A DNA stretch of 64,000 nucleotides from Symbiodinium natans (GCA_905221605.1 CAJNDS010001580.1:389001-453000), one strand, 5' to 3'; shown: positions 41,893 to 52,812, counted from the stretch's first letter. Numbers and translations: made by a program. The notes: generated by a model from the letters alone, not told the origin.

Positions 41893-44314
41893 TTAGGTTT
41901 CAAGAAGGGTTCTTCTTGCGGGGTCTGCGTCCAGAGTGCGCTGGCAGTTGTGTTGTGCCTTTCGCCTGGGAGGCTGGGAGGTGGCTCGGAATGTCCCTTT
42001 CGGCATGTTGTATGCACGACTCACGGTTGGATGCATGAAACAAGATGGACAAAGCCTTCTTACTGGATCATGTCGAAGTGCACCTGTCGCAGTACTTGCA
42101 CTACTCGCCCGTGCTTCTGCTCCACAAGGCGATGTTCCCTCCACAGATCAACTCGTCCAGCCCTGCTTGCTGTATAAACTCAGCAGGCACACAGCTGCTC
42201 TTTTCCACCGAAGAAGTATGCAACTCATGATGCACCAGGCTCGAAGAAGCTGCCCATTTAGTAAGGTCTCTTTCCTGATGGAGCCGCCACGGAAAGCTCG
42301 CTTGAATCAGAACTCCAATGCGAGGCACCCAGCCTAGCTGATTGTTGCGATCGACGATGAAGGATATCTCGTTTCTGGGACCCGAGTCGATTTGTGCCTC
42401 AGGGTGCAGCCGAACCCCGCTTTTGCACCCAAGCTGTATGTAATGAAGCTGTGTCAGATGTTGAGTTTCCGGCAGCTCGAATGCAGTCTGTCATCTCGTG
42501 CACGGTGGCAGAGCTCCTTACACGGAGAGAGCAAGCTGCACCCCAGAAACTGTAAAAGCTTAAACAGGGCAGCTTTAACCGCAGCTTCAACAGAATGCAC
42601 AAAAAGAAGAGCCTGTAACATATGCCCGTCTCGACCGCTCTGATAAGGCAGCAGCGGGACATCGACAGTGGCCACGAGCAGCTTCGGAGACTCCAACCGA
42701 ATTGTCCGGCAGATTGCCCAGACCTGCTCCAACTTCTGTCCAGGAAGTGTGAGCAATCTCTACGACAAGCCATGCTCTGATGTGCTCTGTACTATAACCT
42801 TCCATGAGCCCCGGGCAGTGGTTCCAAGCACACCTGTGTACTGCGAAGGCACCATCTCTCCGGTGTGCCGCCCCATGACACCGCGCGTCAGCACCTGACA
42901 TCGCAAGCAAGGGCATGGCCAGGCTTCGCGACATAGGGTTTAGGGTTCAGGGTTCAGGGTTCAGGGTTCAGGGTTCAGGGTTCAGGGTTTAGGGTTTAGG
43001 GTTTAGGGTTTAGGGTTTAGGGTTTAGGTTTAGGGTTTAGGGTTTAGGGTTTAACTCATAAATCGCGCGCAGTGTATACTGTGACGAGATACGAGGTCAA
43101 TGGAACAGTGACGTTTTGAAATGGCTTAAACTACTGGCGGAGGACATCATGAACCGTTCCTCCAGATATATAATGCCCGCAATGTATGTGGAGCACATAG
43201 AAGGCGCACTAAGATGCTGCGCAACACGCCAAACAATTGGAAAGCCAACCAGACTGCCTTGCTCCTTGTGCACACACAACCGATTGAGCTGCGGAACCAG
43301 AAAGGCGATGCGGTCCGGGATGGCTTTGAGGTCATCGACAAACTTCAGGAGCTCAACACAGTACCTCAGCTGCCCAAAGAGAAATTCGCGAGAGCTTCCA
43401 GTGGGATCATCGTGGACGATGCGCCGCAGCGTTCAGGATGCTCACCTGCGAGCTCTAAGTTCTGAACATAATGTAGCTCATCTGAGCCACGGGAAGAGAC
43501 CACACCTCAAACGGCCAGCTGCTGCCACCGCTATCATCACACGGCGTCTGCACGGACCATCACCGAGCACATCAAGGCTTCGGCAATGCAATTTGTCGCT
43601 TGGGTGAAGATTGAGTTCTGCTGGAGGTTGATGCTTGAATCTTTGGGCCTCAGCCAAAAGTACGACGCGCATAATCGCTAATCGTGCATTGCGATGTGCT
43701 TATTCTAGAGATTAAACCCGGTCCGCAGTACTGGTAGTGGCAGTTCAGGCCCTGTCAAAACAGCCACACGAGGGTTCGGATGGATCTTTGGCAGCACCTG
43801 AGCTGAGCTGGGCGGTCCACACTTGTCCATACGTATAAGACCTTTTCGAAGTTAAGGTCTCCGATAGTTCACGTTGGAGAGGCGCCTCTTCGAGCTGTTG
43901 GACGAGGGAATCCATGGCTTCCTCGATTTGCGGAGACCTTTGCAGGGAGGGGTTTTGCAAAGTGAAGCCATCATGATGCACGTGGGTGCCACGAACACAA
44001 CAAAAGTGTCGTCTGGCTGAAAATGGCTGGACAACGCTGGGCACATCACCCAATTCGGTGAAAGAGAGTTTTGACCTCTTTGGCCATTCGCAATGCCTGG
44101 AGCATCCCAGTGTCTTGAATTTCGGGGCGGGACTGGCGTGCTCACTCAAAGTGGCGTGCTCACTGGGGGCTTCGAGATCCAACATGGAACTTCTGCCCTG
44201 GCGCACCTCAGCATGGCAGCCCTTGGAGACCTGTCCGGCAACGGCTGTGCGCCTCAGAACCCAAGCTTGCTTTCCGCATCGACAAAGCCGTTGAGCCACA
44301 CTTGCTGGAGCCAC
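41893..44314 (-). CDS. Candidate multi-exon gene, family unknown
   Basis: Successive gene-like minus-strand segments. About 43990-43860: SPQIEEAMDSLVQQLEEA. From 43369 to about 43230, after the pyrimidine-rich acceptor TTTCTCTTTGGGCAG: LRYCVELLKFVDDLKAIPDR and FLVPQLNRLCVHKEQG. About 42735-42530, after TTCCTGGACAG: KLEQVWAICRTIRLESPKL and FVHSVEAAVKAALFKLLQF. About 42330-42050: RIGVLIQASFPWR and HGRVVQVLRQVHFDMIQ, then a stop. They share strand and codon style and are probably one helical protein. The intron between 43230 and 42735 holds a telomere-like array. I could not name the family. Confidence 0.5.
42936..43054 (+). repeat. TTTAGGG array with TTCAGGG block
   Basis: A block of about seven TTCAGGG variants inside an otherwise TTTAGGG array, indicating local spread of one mutated unit. 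Confidence 0.96.
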
Positions 44315-44729
44315 ATAGGTACATCACACCTATCTATCTCTCTTAGGTACATATTACCTATCTATCTATGCAGGGAATTCCCGGCAGCTCGTACACATTC
44401 TTCTGCTCTTCTTCTGAGCCCGGACTAAGAGATCGAATGTCGAACGTCTGTGGCCAGGACATGGCACAAGCCTCCAGCCACCGGTCGGCACAGCTGCGCC
44501 CCAGAACGGCGGCCTTGCGTGCGCTCGCGCGAGGCGATTCCTAGACCCTAAACCCTAAACCCATCAACCAGCATCTCAACATCCCGGGGGGGGGGGCCTG
44601 CATGGCAGCTTCGACACCTCCGTCCAAGTCATCCAGCAGAATCTTGCCTTGGCAGCTGAGCAACTTTAATGCGGGCAAGGTGGCAGGGTGGTGGCAGCTG
44701 GGGCACTTTGGGCAGCGAGGTGTGATGCG

Positions 44730-44866
44730 CGACCCTGGTTCCTGGTCTGTGCCGGAAGCACGTCAGCCCACACGCACGGACACACGGCGCCGTGCCTCTT
44801 GTCTCCCAGAAGCAGAAAAGCCACCCGAGCTTGCTCGGCCACTGCAGCAGCTTCCTTCCGGTTTTC
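44730..44866 (-). CDS. Probable exon
   Basis: After CTCTCGGCAG|GT the frame reads PLVSIFENRKEAAAVAEQAR and VAFLLLGDKRHGAVCPCVW, with strong G/C-ending codons. It ends before AACCAG|GGTCGC near 44732. Family unknown. Confidence 0.45.
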
Positions 44867-44924
44867 GAAGATGCTTACGAGAGGACCTGCCGAGAGGGGT
44901 GGGTGCCACCGCACCGCCACAAGC

Positions 44925-45500
44925 TTGAGCGACGAAAGCCGTTGAAGAGTCGCAGTGGCACGGCGCCTTCAAACGCCAGAAGCGACCCTGCGAGCTGAAG
45001 CTTGGCGGCAGCCTGTCAACTTCGACACCCCATGACGACACCCCGCAATTCGAGGTCAGGCTTCCGGCCTCGGCTGCCTGATCACCACTGCCCGCCAAGA
45101 GCGAAACGGCCTTTCAACATGGTTAGGGAGACGGGGTTCATGTGAAACACAAGAGAACCTCCATTTGGAACACAGGACAGCGTCAATTTAGAACATATGG
45201 AGCCTCGAAAGGAAGCAGCTCTAAACACTTGATTTCGCACCGCGGCTCGGTTGTAGCTCGTTTTGGAAAGGTGCGTGCATTCTTTTTGGGGCCTTGGGGT
45301 CTGGGGCTTCAGGGCTTTTAAGGTTTCAACATACTGTTCTAAACTGACACTTTCCCGCATTCCAAATCTTGCCGCTTTCCAAATTGACACTTTCCCGTGT
45401 TCCAAATTTCACGCTCCCGTTCAGCACATGAGAAAACCAAAACCGCAGGAAATGGGCAGACCTGTCAGGAAAAGAGTCTTGACATTCAACACAAGTTAGC
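44925..45500. other. Repetitive, no gene supported
   Basis: Contains several near-repeats of GAAATTTGGAACACGGGAAA / AATTTGGAAAGCGGCAAG (45160-45420). A minus frame covers them but reflects the repeat. Confidence 0.4.
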
Positions 45501-45504
45501 CATT

Positions 45505-45627
45505 TAAAAAACAACAAACAACAACCAACAAACAACAAACCACAAACAACAAACAACAAACCACAAACAACAAACAACAAACAACAAACAACAAACAACA
45601 AACAACAAACAACAAACAACAAACAAT
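45505..45627. repeat. (AACAAACAAC)n microsatellite
   Basis: About 120 bases of AACAAC/AAACAAC units; opens a Cys/Leu/Phe-rich artefact on the minus strand. Confidence 0.96.
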
Positions 45628-45637
45628 CTGATGCATG

Positions 45638-45810
45638 GCTTTGTCAAGGTTCCCTTCTTCCAGTGCTCCAACAAACGTTGCAATTTCAAGGCCAAGGACT
45701 AGCAGAGGACACACAAAAACCTGGTTCAACCATGAAGTCAGGCAGCCAGACTGGTCGTTCATGTCGATCCCAGAACAGAAGAACAAGACGGAGACACCAC
45801 TGATGCGCAG
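45638..45810 (-). CDS. Probable membrane-protein exon
   Basis: The minus frame reads LRISGVSVLFFCSGIDMNDQ, SWLNQVFVCPLLVLGLEIA and FVGALEEGNLDKAMHQI before entering the microsatellite. The two hydrophobic stretches suggest membrane segments. An overlapping frame (HQWCLRLVLLFWDRHERP) with a possible GT donor is a weaker alternative. Confidence 0.45.
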
Positions 45811-45894
45811 GCACTCCGCATTGCACGAGAAGCACAGAAGCATCCCTGATCCTTTTCAAGTTCGGAGCCATCTGAAACACCTGTGCCACACCTC

Positions 45895-46041
45895 AAACCC
45901 TAACCCCCTAAACCCCTAAACCCCTAAACTGCTAAACCCCTAGACCCCTAGACCCCTAAACCCTACACCCGAAACCCCAAGACCCCTAAACCCGAAACCC
46001 TAAACCCCTAAACCCGAAACCCTAAACCCTACACCCGAACC
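45895..46041 (-). repeat. CCCCTAAA variant array
   Basis: Degenerate array dominated by the octamer CCCCTAAA with CCCGAAAC units, unlike the heptamer elsewhere. Confidence 0.92.
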
Positions 46042-46120
46042 CATCCTCGCGGAGCAGGTCACATGCTTCTGCACCGTCGGCCGCGGAGGCCTCAAAGCAA
46101 AGCAGAGGTAGAGAGTGCAG

Positions 46121-46164
46121 ATTTAGGGTTTAGGGTTTCGGGTTTAGGGTTTAGGGTTTAGGAT
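46121..46164 (+). repeat. TTTAGGG array
   Basis: Six units with one TTTCGGG, opposite in orientation to the array ending at 46041. Confidence 0.94.
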
Positions 46165-46465
46165 TTCTCGGCTGGTGAGAATCAAGACAACTCGATCGGA
46201 CAGACTCTCATAGTGGGTGATCTAGAATCTAGATTCGTCAGAGTTCTGAGAGATGAACCGCTGTTCTCAGCGCGCATGCTTGCGAGATGATGTTCTTCTC
46301 CTCGCCTCACCAGACATCTGCACAACAGACGTCCAAGATCGTCGCGTCACTTGCTCAGGCCGTCGCTTAAGATGCTGGCAGCTTCCTTTGCAAGCCCCAA
46401 CGCCTGCTAATGACAACACAAGGGCTTCATACATACGACAGCACCTTGCTGCAGCTCGCTCCTAC

Positions 46466-46935
46466 ACTGAGTACTGGCATTGGCCGAAGTGCCCGTGAAA
46501 CTCAGTCCAGACCTCTGCACGCTTCTCCAGCGTCAGACTGGCAACAGCAGCAGCATGTTTCGCTCGTCCTTCGCCGGACCTGCCCACTTGCAGACTGCTG
46601 ATGCACTGCGGTTTCAAGTGTTCTTCCCTTTCTCTTCCGAAATCATTACTGTAATCTGCTCGCTGCATGCATCACGACACTTGCTGCTGACAGCAACGAT
46701 TCATGCTCTGCGACTCACTGGCCTGTCTCCGAGCTTTTTGGCCAAGGCCTGCGCCTGCAACAAAAGTCTACGTTCGACCAGCAGAATGCTCAGGATGGCA
46801 AAAACATATAGGCTAAGTATGCGAGCCAAGCACATCCGCCTCCTGCGCCCGCGCCAGCGAGGCCTCTCCACGCAGCACTGCACTGAGGGCGATCAGCAAG
46901 TCCACCTTGACCAATGCGAGTGTGATTCGGGTGCA
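46466..46935 (-). CDS. Candidate multi-exon membrane-protein fragment
   Basis: The minus strand reads ITLALVKVDLLIALSAVLRG and EASLARAQEADVLG at about 46935-46815, then VFAILSILLVERRLLLQAQ at about 46805-46705 in another frame, and HAAAVASLTLEKRAEVW at about 46560-46490. Codon endings are GC-rich. The first two blocks suggest membrane segments or long helices. The plus strand is also open (46480-47010) but without protein-like order. Joins not resolved. Confidence 0.4.
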
Positions 46936-47006
46936 GGCGGTTCTTCGGTGTTTTTGCCATGCAGCTACAGCCAGAAGCTTGCTGGGAATGGAAAACTGTG
47001 CGAAGT

Positions 47007-47076
47007 TTAGGGTTTAGGGTTTAGGGTTTAGGGTTTAGGGTTTAGGGTTTAGGGTTTAGGGTTTAGGGTTTAGGGC
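47007..47076 (+). repeat. TTTAGGG array
   Basis: Ten perfect units, about 100 bases from the large opposed array. Confidence 0.97.
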
Positions 47077-47176
47077 GAAATCACCAGCGGATCTTGTGTG
47101 AGATGTCCGAAGACGCCTGGCCCGCTTCGTCACCGATAGACTTGCTGATCTGAAGCGCCTCGGAGACAGGAGTCGG

Positions 47177-47474
47177 AAACCCTAAACCCTAAACCCTAAA
47201 CCCTAAACCCTAAACCCTAAACCCTAAACCCTAAACCCTAAACCCTGAAACCCTGAAACCCTTAAACCCTAAACCCTAAACCCTAAACCCTTAAACCCAT
47301 AAACCCTTAAACCCTTAAACCCTTAAACCCTTAAACCCTTAAACCCTAAACCCTTAAACCCTTAAACCCATAAACCCTTAAACCCTTAAACCCTAAACCC
47401 TTAAACCCTTAAACCCATAAACCCTTAAACCCTTAACCCTTAAACCCTTAAACCCTTAAACTCTAAACCCTAAA
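47177..47474 (-). repeat. Long CCCTAAA / CCCTTAAA array
   Basis: About 300 bases. It starts with perfect CCCTAAA, then changes to the octamer CCCTTAAA (with CCCATAAA at regular spacing), showing a higher-order repeat of several octamers. Confidence 0.97.
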
Positions 47475-47569
47475 TTCCGAAGGTCCGAGTCCAGTGGATG
47501 CCCTGGGCCTCCTCGGCTGCAGCGGCTCCGTCGGCGCTCTGGGCCAACGCTGCCTGGGCACATGCAACA

Positions 47570-47612
47570 GGGTTTAAGCTTTAGGGATTAGGGTTTAGGG
47601 GTTTAGGGGATT
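47570..47612 (+). repeat. Short degenerate TTTAGGG array
   Basis: Five units with TTTAAGC, GATTAGGG and GGTTTAGGGG variants; immediately precedes an AT-rich element. Confidence 0.85.
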
Positions 47613-47619
47613 AATCCGA

Positions 47620-47905
47620 GCATCAGTTTGATTAATACCCCCACATTTAAAGATTTTTTTGGCCGGAAGGCCGCCGGAAGACTACTTTCCACTAGGTTGG
47701 ATTTCGTATGGGACAAACCCCCCACATTTAAAGGAATTTTTTGGGGGGTTGCAAAAATTTTGAGGAAAGCTTTTTTTGCTATTGTTTTCAATGCATTCGT
47801 ATTGTTTTTAAATAGAGAATCAATACAGGGCCATGGTCCAACTATTGCGGAACCCTGCCTTTCTCATTGTGGGGGGGGCCCCCCCCCCAAATAAACAGAA
47901 GCTCG
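47620..47905. repeat. AT-rich element with internal repeat
   Basis: CCCCCACATTTAAAGATTTTTTT (47639) and CCCCCCACATTTAAAGGAATTTTTT (47719) are direct repeats about 80 bases apart, and GGCCGGAAGGCCGCCGG sits between them. It ends in a GGGGGGGGCCCCCCCCCC palindrome at about 47871-47888. It is bracketed by two TTTAGGG arrays and may be an insertion into one original array. Confidence 0.6.
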
Positions 47906-47950
47906 GATTAGGGTTTAGGGTTTAGGGGTTTAGGGTTTAGGGTTTAGGAT
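47906..47950 (+). repeat. Short TTTAGGG array
   Basis: Six units, same orientation as 47570-47612 on the other side of the AT-rich element. Confidence 0.93.
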
Positions 47951-48089
47951 GATCAGCATGTGAGTGTGTCAGTCATGAGGAATATGCGAGAACCGTCTCT
48001 AAGCTGAAGCCGGCCCCACGCGCTTGAAAATACTCCAGGGTACGTGTTGAGTCCATCTAGCACGGACGCCAGATGAATCCTACAGTCCT

Positions 48090-48490
48090 ACAGCTTCCTA
48101 CTGAGGAACCTCTGCCGCTCCGCTTGCGAAAGGAAGCAAGGTAAATCGGAAGAAGGGCATAGTTCTTTTGGCCCGGCTGGCCAATTCATGTGCGGACCGT
48201 TGGTCATCTTGGAAGCAAAACTGCGAGCGCGGAACGCCTGTGGCAGGTTCAGTGCCAGATCCTTGTGCGAAATGCCGAAATGCAAGACCCCGTTGTGGAC
48301 GCCATCGTAAATTTACACCGAGATCACAGAGCACTGCGAGTTCAAAGCCCTTAGAGCACGGCCCCTCCATGCTGGGCACCAGGCTGTTTGAAGAGCAGAG
48401 GCCTGCGCCTTCTTGTCGCCAGCCTGTCTGACATGTCTGCGTGAAGCTCCAACAAGGGCCAGCTTGCTGGGCTGTGAGCCTTTCCATTCA
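48090..48490. other. Ambiguous frames
   Basis: Open frames on both strands, the longest on minus at 48098-48487. One segment (GFELAVLCDLG followed by GTGTAAAT) could be an exon end. Nothing firmer. Confidence 0.3.
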
Positions 48491-48530
48491 TGGGACATCT
48501 TGTGACATCATGAACCCCGTCCCCTCATGT

Positions 48531-48616
48531 TATATACACCCCACTAGAGTGATATCATATTACATGCACCCCATTAGAGTTGTATTTTCTTACATACACC
48601 CCAGTAGAGATGTGTT
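48531..48616 (+). repeat. About 29-base tandem repeat, three copies
   Basis: Units share TTACATACACCCCANTAGAG followed by a T-rich 8-10 bases. Three diverged copies follow each other directly. Confidence 0.85.
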
Positions 48617-48644
48617 ATAGGAGGGGCGGGATATTTTGTATCAG

Positions 48645-48668
48645 GGGGGAGGAGGAGGAGGAGGAGGA
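48645..48668 (+). repeat. (GGA)n tract
   Basis: Seven GGA units after GGGGGGA. Confidence 0.9.
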
Positions 48669-49560
48669 TCCACGCCCCTGCACTCGCACAGGCACCCACC
48701 CAGCCAGCTGCACCCGGTTCGGCGCTGCTCCCAGCGGATTGATCCACACGCGACCGCACCATTTGAGGCTCTCAGGTGGGTAGGGGGGCGGTTTGATAGT
48801 AGGGGGAGGTATTTAAAGCGGTCCGTGGTGGGCCTGCACGAAGAGCGCTGCGGCCTCCCTTGCGCACTTCGCTGCCTGACAGGGTGCTTGTCAACATATG
48901 CACATATGTTATATGTAGAATATGTATATGTATATATGTATGTACATATTATGTTTGTCATATGCTTTATCTATCTTAACTGTGCCAACCGGTGAACACA
49001 GCCTTCGTCAACTGTGGAAACTTGAATTTATAACCTTGGCAAATCCCATGTTCGATCTTCGATGACATCCTAGAGCGCCTTTATCCCGTTTCAAGTCTCT
49101 TGGCTCGTCATTTCTCTGTGTTCATTCTTAGAGTAATGTCTCGATTTTCTGTAAGTTCTATTAAGCTATCCACGCCCAGCACAGAAACTGACAACTTCAG
49201 AATATCTTGTTTTTGTTTCGTTCATCTAACCGAGAGCGGCTTGGGCTCGAGACTGATGATGCAAGCAAAGGAATGAACCAAGAAGCCAAAAAGTCTTTCG
49301 TTTCGAGCCTCTGCATGTGCATCTGGGAAGGGCAGGAACCCACAGATGCTGCGATCCAAAAGACTAGTCACCCTCGAAAGCTAACAGGAAAACCAACGAA
49401 AGAGACTCAGCAGAAAGGATCTGGGAATGAGGATGTGCTGGGTTCTTGGTGGCTTACCTGTTGGTTTGGAAACAGACGACCAAAGGATTTCCCTGCCCTT
49501 TGGTGGGACGGGCGCGCTCGTGCAAGCTTCCGCAAGACCTAGCTGAACAGGAGGAGGCAA

Positions 49561-50726
49561 CTACCCAACTCCGAAGCCATGATGGGGGGAGGCCTCGTCT
49601 TTGGCGCTGCTCATGAGTTGCTCCGCAAGCTTCTGCAATGCCTTGCCCTGACACGCTTCAGATCTCTGCATGTCCATATGTCGGGAATCGTGCGGCGCCT
49701 GCCTCCCCAAGCTTATCACCCTTGCTCTTGCAATAGGCAAGGCGCTCCTTGCTGACCTGAGGGCATGTGATTTTTTAGCCCCCAAGCCTGCCTTCCTTTA
49801 GCTTTACAGACAACCCTTGCAAGCATGTTCGCTTCATGTCCTCTGACAGCTCTGAGGCCAGGGCCGTGGCAGCGCCAGCAACTGGGCCCTCTTTCGCACA
49901 CACGAGATCCAAGAGCGTAATCCTTGCACTTTAGATGCAAGACAACACACCATATCCGAGGCTTTTTGAGGCTCTGCTGCTCTGCTCCTGCCCTTTTTGC
50001 CAGGGGCTCCCCCAAGACCCTGAGGATCCGGCTGAGCTGCCTCTTCGCCATCTGTGTCACCAAGCCTCGCACCAGCAACACCAAAAACAAAACCCTTTTC
50101 AGAATGAATCGGTTGGAAACAGGCCCCACATCGTGTTTTTTTTGCCAGCACTGCGAGCAGATGCGAGCAGGTTCCAAGCGCGCGGCTCACGGAAGAGCCG
50201 CAAGGCATCCTTCACTGCCGCCTCTCCGACACTGAGCTCCTTCCTCGCGAGGACTGGACAAGGCGAGCATGTCAGTAGCGCAATTCTGGTCAACTCTGTT
50301 TCAATAACGCTCTGATGGCGCGGTTCATGTGCAACTCCCACTTTCCGAAGAAGGCGGTGACTCCAACTCTGAGAAACCGGCAGAGAGAGTCGGGCATTGG
50401 CCATGGCTGTCAACGTCGAAGCTTCCATCTGCTTGTCACCGACCTGCTTGGAGAAAGAGAGAAGTATGTGAGAAGCTTCGCTCGTTCCCTCTCTCTCTCT
50501 CTCCCAAAAGGCCTCTTTGAAGGTGCTCAGAGCTGCTGTCGCGTGTCCTGTCAGATCGGATTGATATCGCACCACCGCAACAAGCACGTGAGATCACGTG
50601 AGAGCTTCGGGCTCTGGGTCCCAAGCCCAAAGCCACTTTGGGCTCCGTATCCAGCATGGCCAGGGCCAGGGCCAAGGTGGCAGAGGCTTCGCCTTCCTGC
50701 TTGCTCGGATGCATGGGCCACTGCAT
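49561..50726 (-). CDS. TPR-like repeat protein, split gene
   Basis: Minus-strand segments with tetratricopeptide-like helices. About 50705-50640: EGEASATLALALAMLD. About 50480-50385: ILLSFSKQVGDKQMEASTLTAMAN, with the GDKxxEAxxL pattern typical of TPR repeats. About 50250-50160: GEAAVKDALRLFREPRAW. About 50110-49940: VAGARLGDTDGEEAAQPD and a Lys/Arg-rich stretch. About 49660-49575: ACQGKALQKLAEQLMSSAKD. Overlapping frames change between blocks, as expected of short introns. TPR proteins serve as protein-binding scaffolds; no catalytic domain is seen. The exons at 50.9 and 51.4 kb could be further upstream parts. Confidence 0.55.
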
Positions 50727-50881
50727 ATATCTGCATATGTAGTGTATGACAGTGTATGAAGCTGACCCTCAAAGCAACCCCCGACCCGCATCTTGAAGAA
50801 CAAGTCTGAACTCCCGAGCCTCTAGACCAAAATCAGACTTCCGACAACCCTCTCAACCGAGGTTACCACGGCTGCCTGCCC

Positions 50882-51108
50882 CTACTCCCTGCCTTGTTGC
50901 CTTTCAGCACGCTCTGGGCTTCCTTGGCGGCTTCGGCTGCCGGAGAGGTTTTGCCTCCCACTGTGTGCCGGTGCGGGGGCTCTCTTCTCAAGCAGCAACA
51001 CACTCGGAACGCTGAGGAGCGCTCCATCCGCTAGGTAAGCCAATGAAGCCAGAACGCGGCCAGCTCCATCCTGCAGTGCTGGCACCAAGACAGCAAAGTG
51101 TGGGGCTG
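50882..51108 (-). CDS. Probable exon next to a telomere-like array
   Basis: The frame opens after TTTAGGGTGCAG|C and reads HFAVLVPALQDGAGRVLASL and LLSVPSVLLLEKRAP, then Ser/Arg-rich sequence to a stop. The putative acceptor AG lies 3 bases beyond the last TTTAGGG unit. Confidence 0.45.
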
Positions 51109-51141
51109 CACCCTAAACCCTAAACCCTAAACCCTAAACCC
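51109..51141 (-). repeat. CCCTAAA array
   Basis: Four to five units abutting the acceptor of the exon at 50882-51108. Confidence 0.94.
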
Positions 51142-51287
51142 AAAAGCTACCAGAGTTCTACTGGAACCATGCGCTCCTTGCCAGCATCCTTCAAGGACTG
51201 CGGGACACCTGCAGAGGACCGAAGCCTGGGGGGGGCCTTTTGCAGCCTTTTGGGGCCTTTGCCAAGGTTGCCACATGAAATATTGCT

Positions 51288-51340
51288 TAGGGTTTAGGGT
51301 TTAGGGTTCAGGGTTTAAGCTTTAGGGTTAAGGTTTAGGG
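51288..51340 (+). repeat. TTTAGGG array, last in the window
   Basis: Seven degenerate units (TTCAGGG, TTTAAGC). No further array is found between here and 64 kb. Confidence 0.9.
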
Positions 51341-51349
51341 ATGTGTGTG

Positions 51350-51530
51350 TTCCATGCTGGAGCCTTTGTCCAGGATCTTCGCCTCTGCTTGGGCCACCAG
51401 ACTCTTGCCCTGCACAGAGGTCCGAAGGTTTGCTGAAACTACTCTCAAGCTAAGTGGTTCCGAGTCCAACCTGGAACTTCGCAGGCACTGCCTCGCAGAC
51501 TTGCACATCTCTGCACTACACGGAAATAAA
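51350..51530 (-). CDS. Probable exon
   Basis: The minus frame reads AEMCKSARQCLRSSRLDSEP, LRVVSANLRTS and SLVAQAEAKILDKG, helical and TPR-like in feel. Likely upstream part of the 49.6-50.7 kb gene, but no joins were established. Confidence 0.4.
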
Positions 51531-52133
51531 GCACACGCACACACACAAAGAAGACTAAGAATTGAGAATAAGGTCTCTTTATGAAGCAGCTCTAAATCCC
51601 ATATCCCTGAAAGCTCTCACATCGTATGCCTTGCCAGCATCGCACTTGCTAAGCAGCTTTGCGCCTCAATTCTTCGCCCACGGTCGCCAAGTGGACAGTG
51701 AGTCACAATCGGGTGCAAACATGCATAACGATGGTCAATCGTATCTCATTGGGGCTAGGCTAACCCAGCCACTGTCCGGACCGGAGCCTCACGATGACAA
51801 GGAGGCGAACCCACCCATATGCCGGAACCCTGATGGAAAGCACATCTTGCCTGACACCTTCTTGAATCGCAGGCGCTCTCCAACCTGCAAGAGTGGCCAC
51901 ACGCTTCTTCCTTTGCCATGACAACATGCTTGCAAGGCACCACGCTTAGGACCCTGAGGTCTCCACACGCTCGAGTTCCGAAACCACGGCACCTGCTTCT
52001 CTGCAGCTTGCAGAAGATGCAGCAGAAGCCGCTACTCATCAGTTCAAGATGCAGCGAGCCTATGCCAAGCCGTGCGAGCTGCTGGGAGGTCAGGCCTTGG
52101 CCCGCTCTCTTGCAAAAACAAGATAAGCCGGTG

Positions 52134-52420
52134 TCATGTTAAGGCTGCAGTTACGTCAAGAAAGTGCCAAGTTCGCTGCTTTTTCCCTCGCGAACTAAGG
52201 CACCCCCAAGCTCTGCGCAGGATATGACCTGAAGCGATTTGCTGATGTGAGCCGCCAGACGATTTAGATGCTTCAGATTTTGTCTTGTTGAGCAATGATT
52301 CTTTGGGAAGTGTCCGGGTGCCCAAGTTGGGTTCACCTGAAATGCAAGAACTCAAGCCAAAAGGAAGCGCCTCATAGTGCACCATGGCAGCTCTTAAAGC
52401 TTGCACTTAGACTGGCTGCT
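52134..52420 (-). CDS. Candidate exon
   Basis: The frame reads QALRAAMVHYEALPFGLSS then a Ser/Lys-rich region (KTKSEASKSSGGSHQQ) to a stop. A short gene-like piece further upstream (AAYEFFMEGATCTEKMRRVL, about 52690-52625) may belong to it. Confidence 0.35.
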
Positions 52421-52786
52421 ATGTCTGCCCAGAAACTCCTCAGCTTCTCAGCTGTATACGAACAGCTTTATTTCAAGTTTATTGTACGATGTGTTGGCAA
52501 CATCTTGCAACTGAATGGGACCATGTGAGTTGTGCGAAGCCATGACCCAACGTTCAACGGAACACTCGAGCCACAGACCACGGAAACACAGGAGAACGAG
52601 CATGAATTATGGTCAATGCAAGACACGACGCATCTTCTCGGTACACGTTGCACCTTCCATGAAAAACTCATACGCCGCATGGCATCCTGAAACACGATCT
52701 CTGGAAAACAGCAGGACCAGAACCTAAGCCAGACAGCGCCACCCTCTTCTCACATTGTGATGGAATGACAAGATCAAAACAAACGA

Positions 52787-52812
52787 ACACACACACACAC
52801 ACACACACACAT
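52787..52812. repeat. (CA)n dinucleotide tract
   Basis: Thirteen CA units. Confidence 0.97.

Noticed and set aside
45496-45695. Cys/Leu/Phe-rich membrane-like protein
   Set aside because: Translation of the AACAAAC microsatellite.
46480-47010. Plus-strand frame of 176 codons
   Set aside because: Ends in a TTTAGGG array and is antisense to more protein-like segments.
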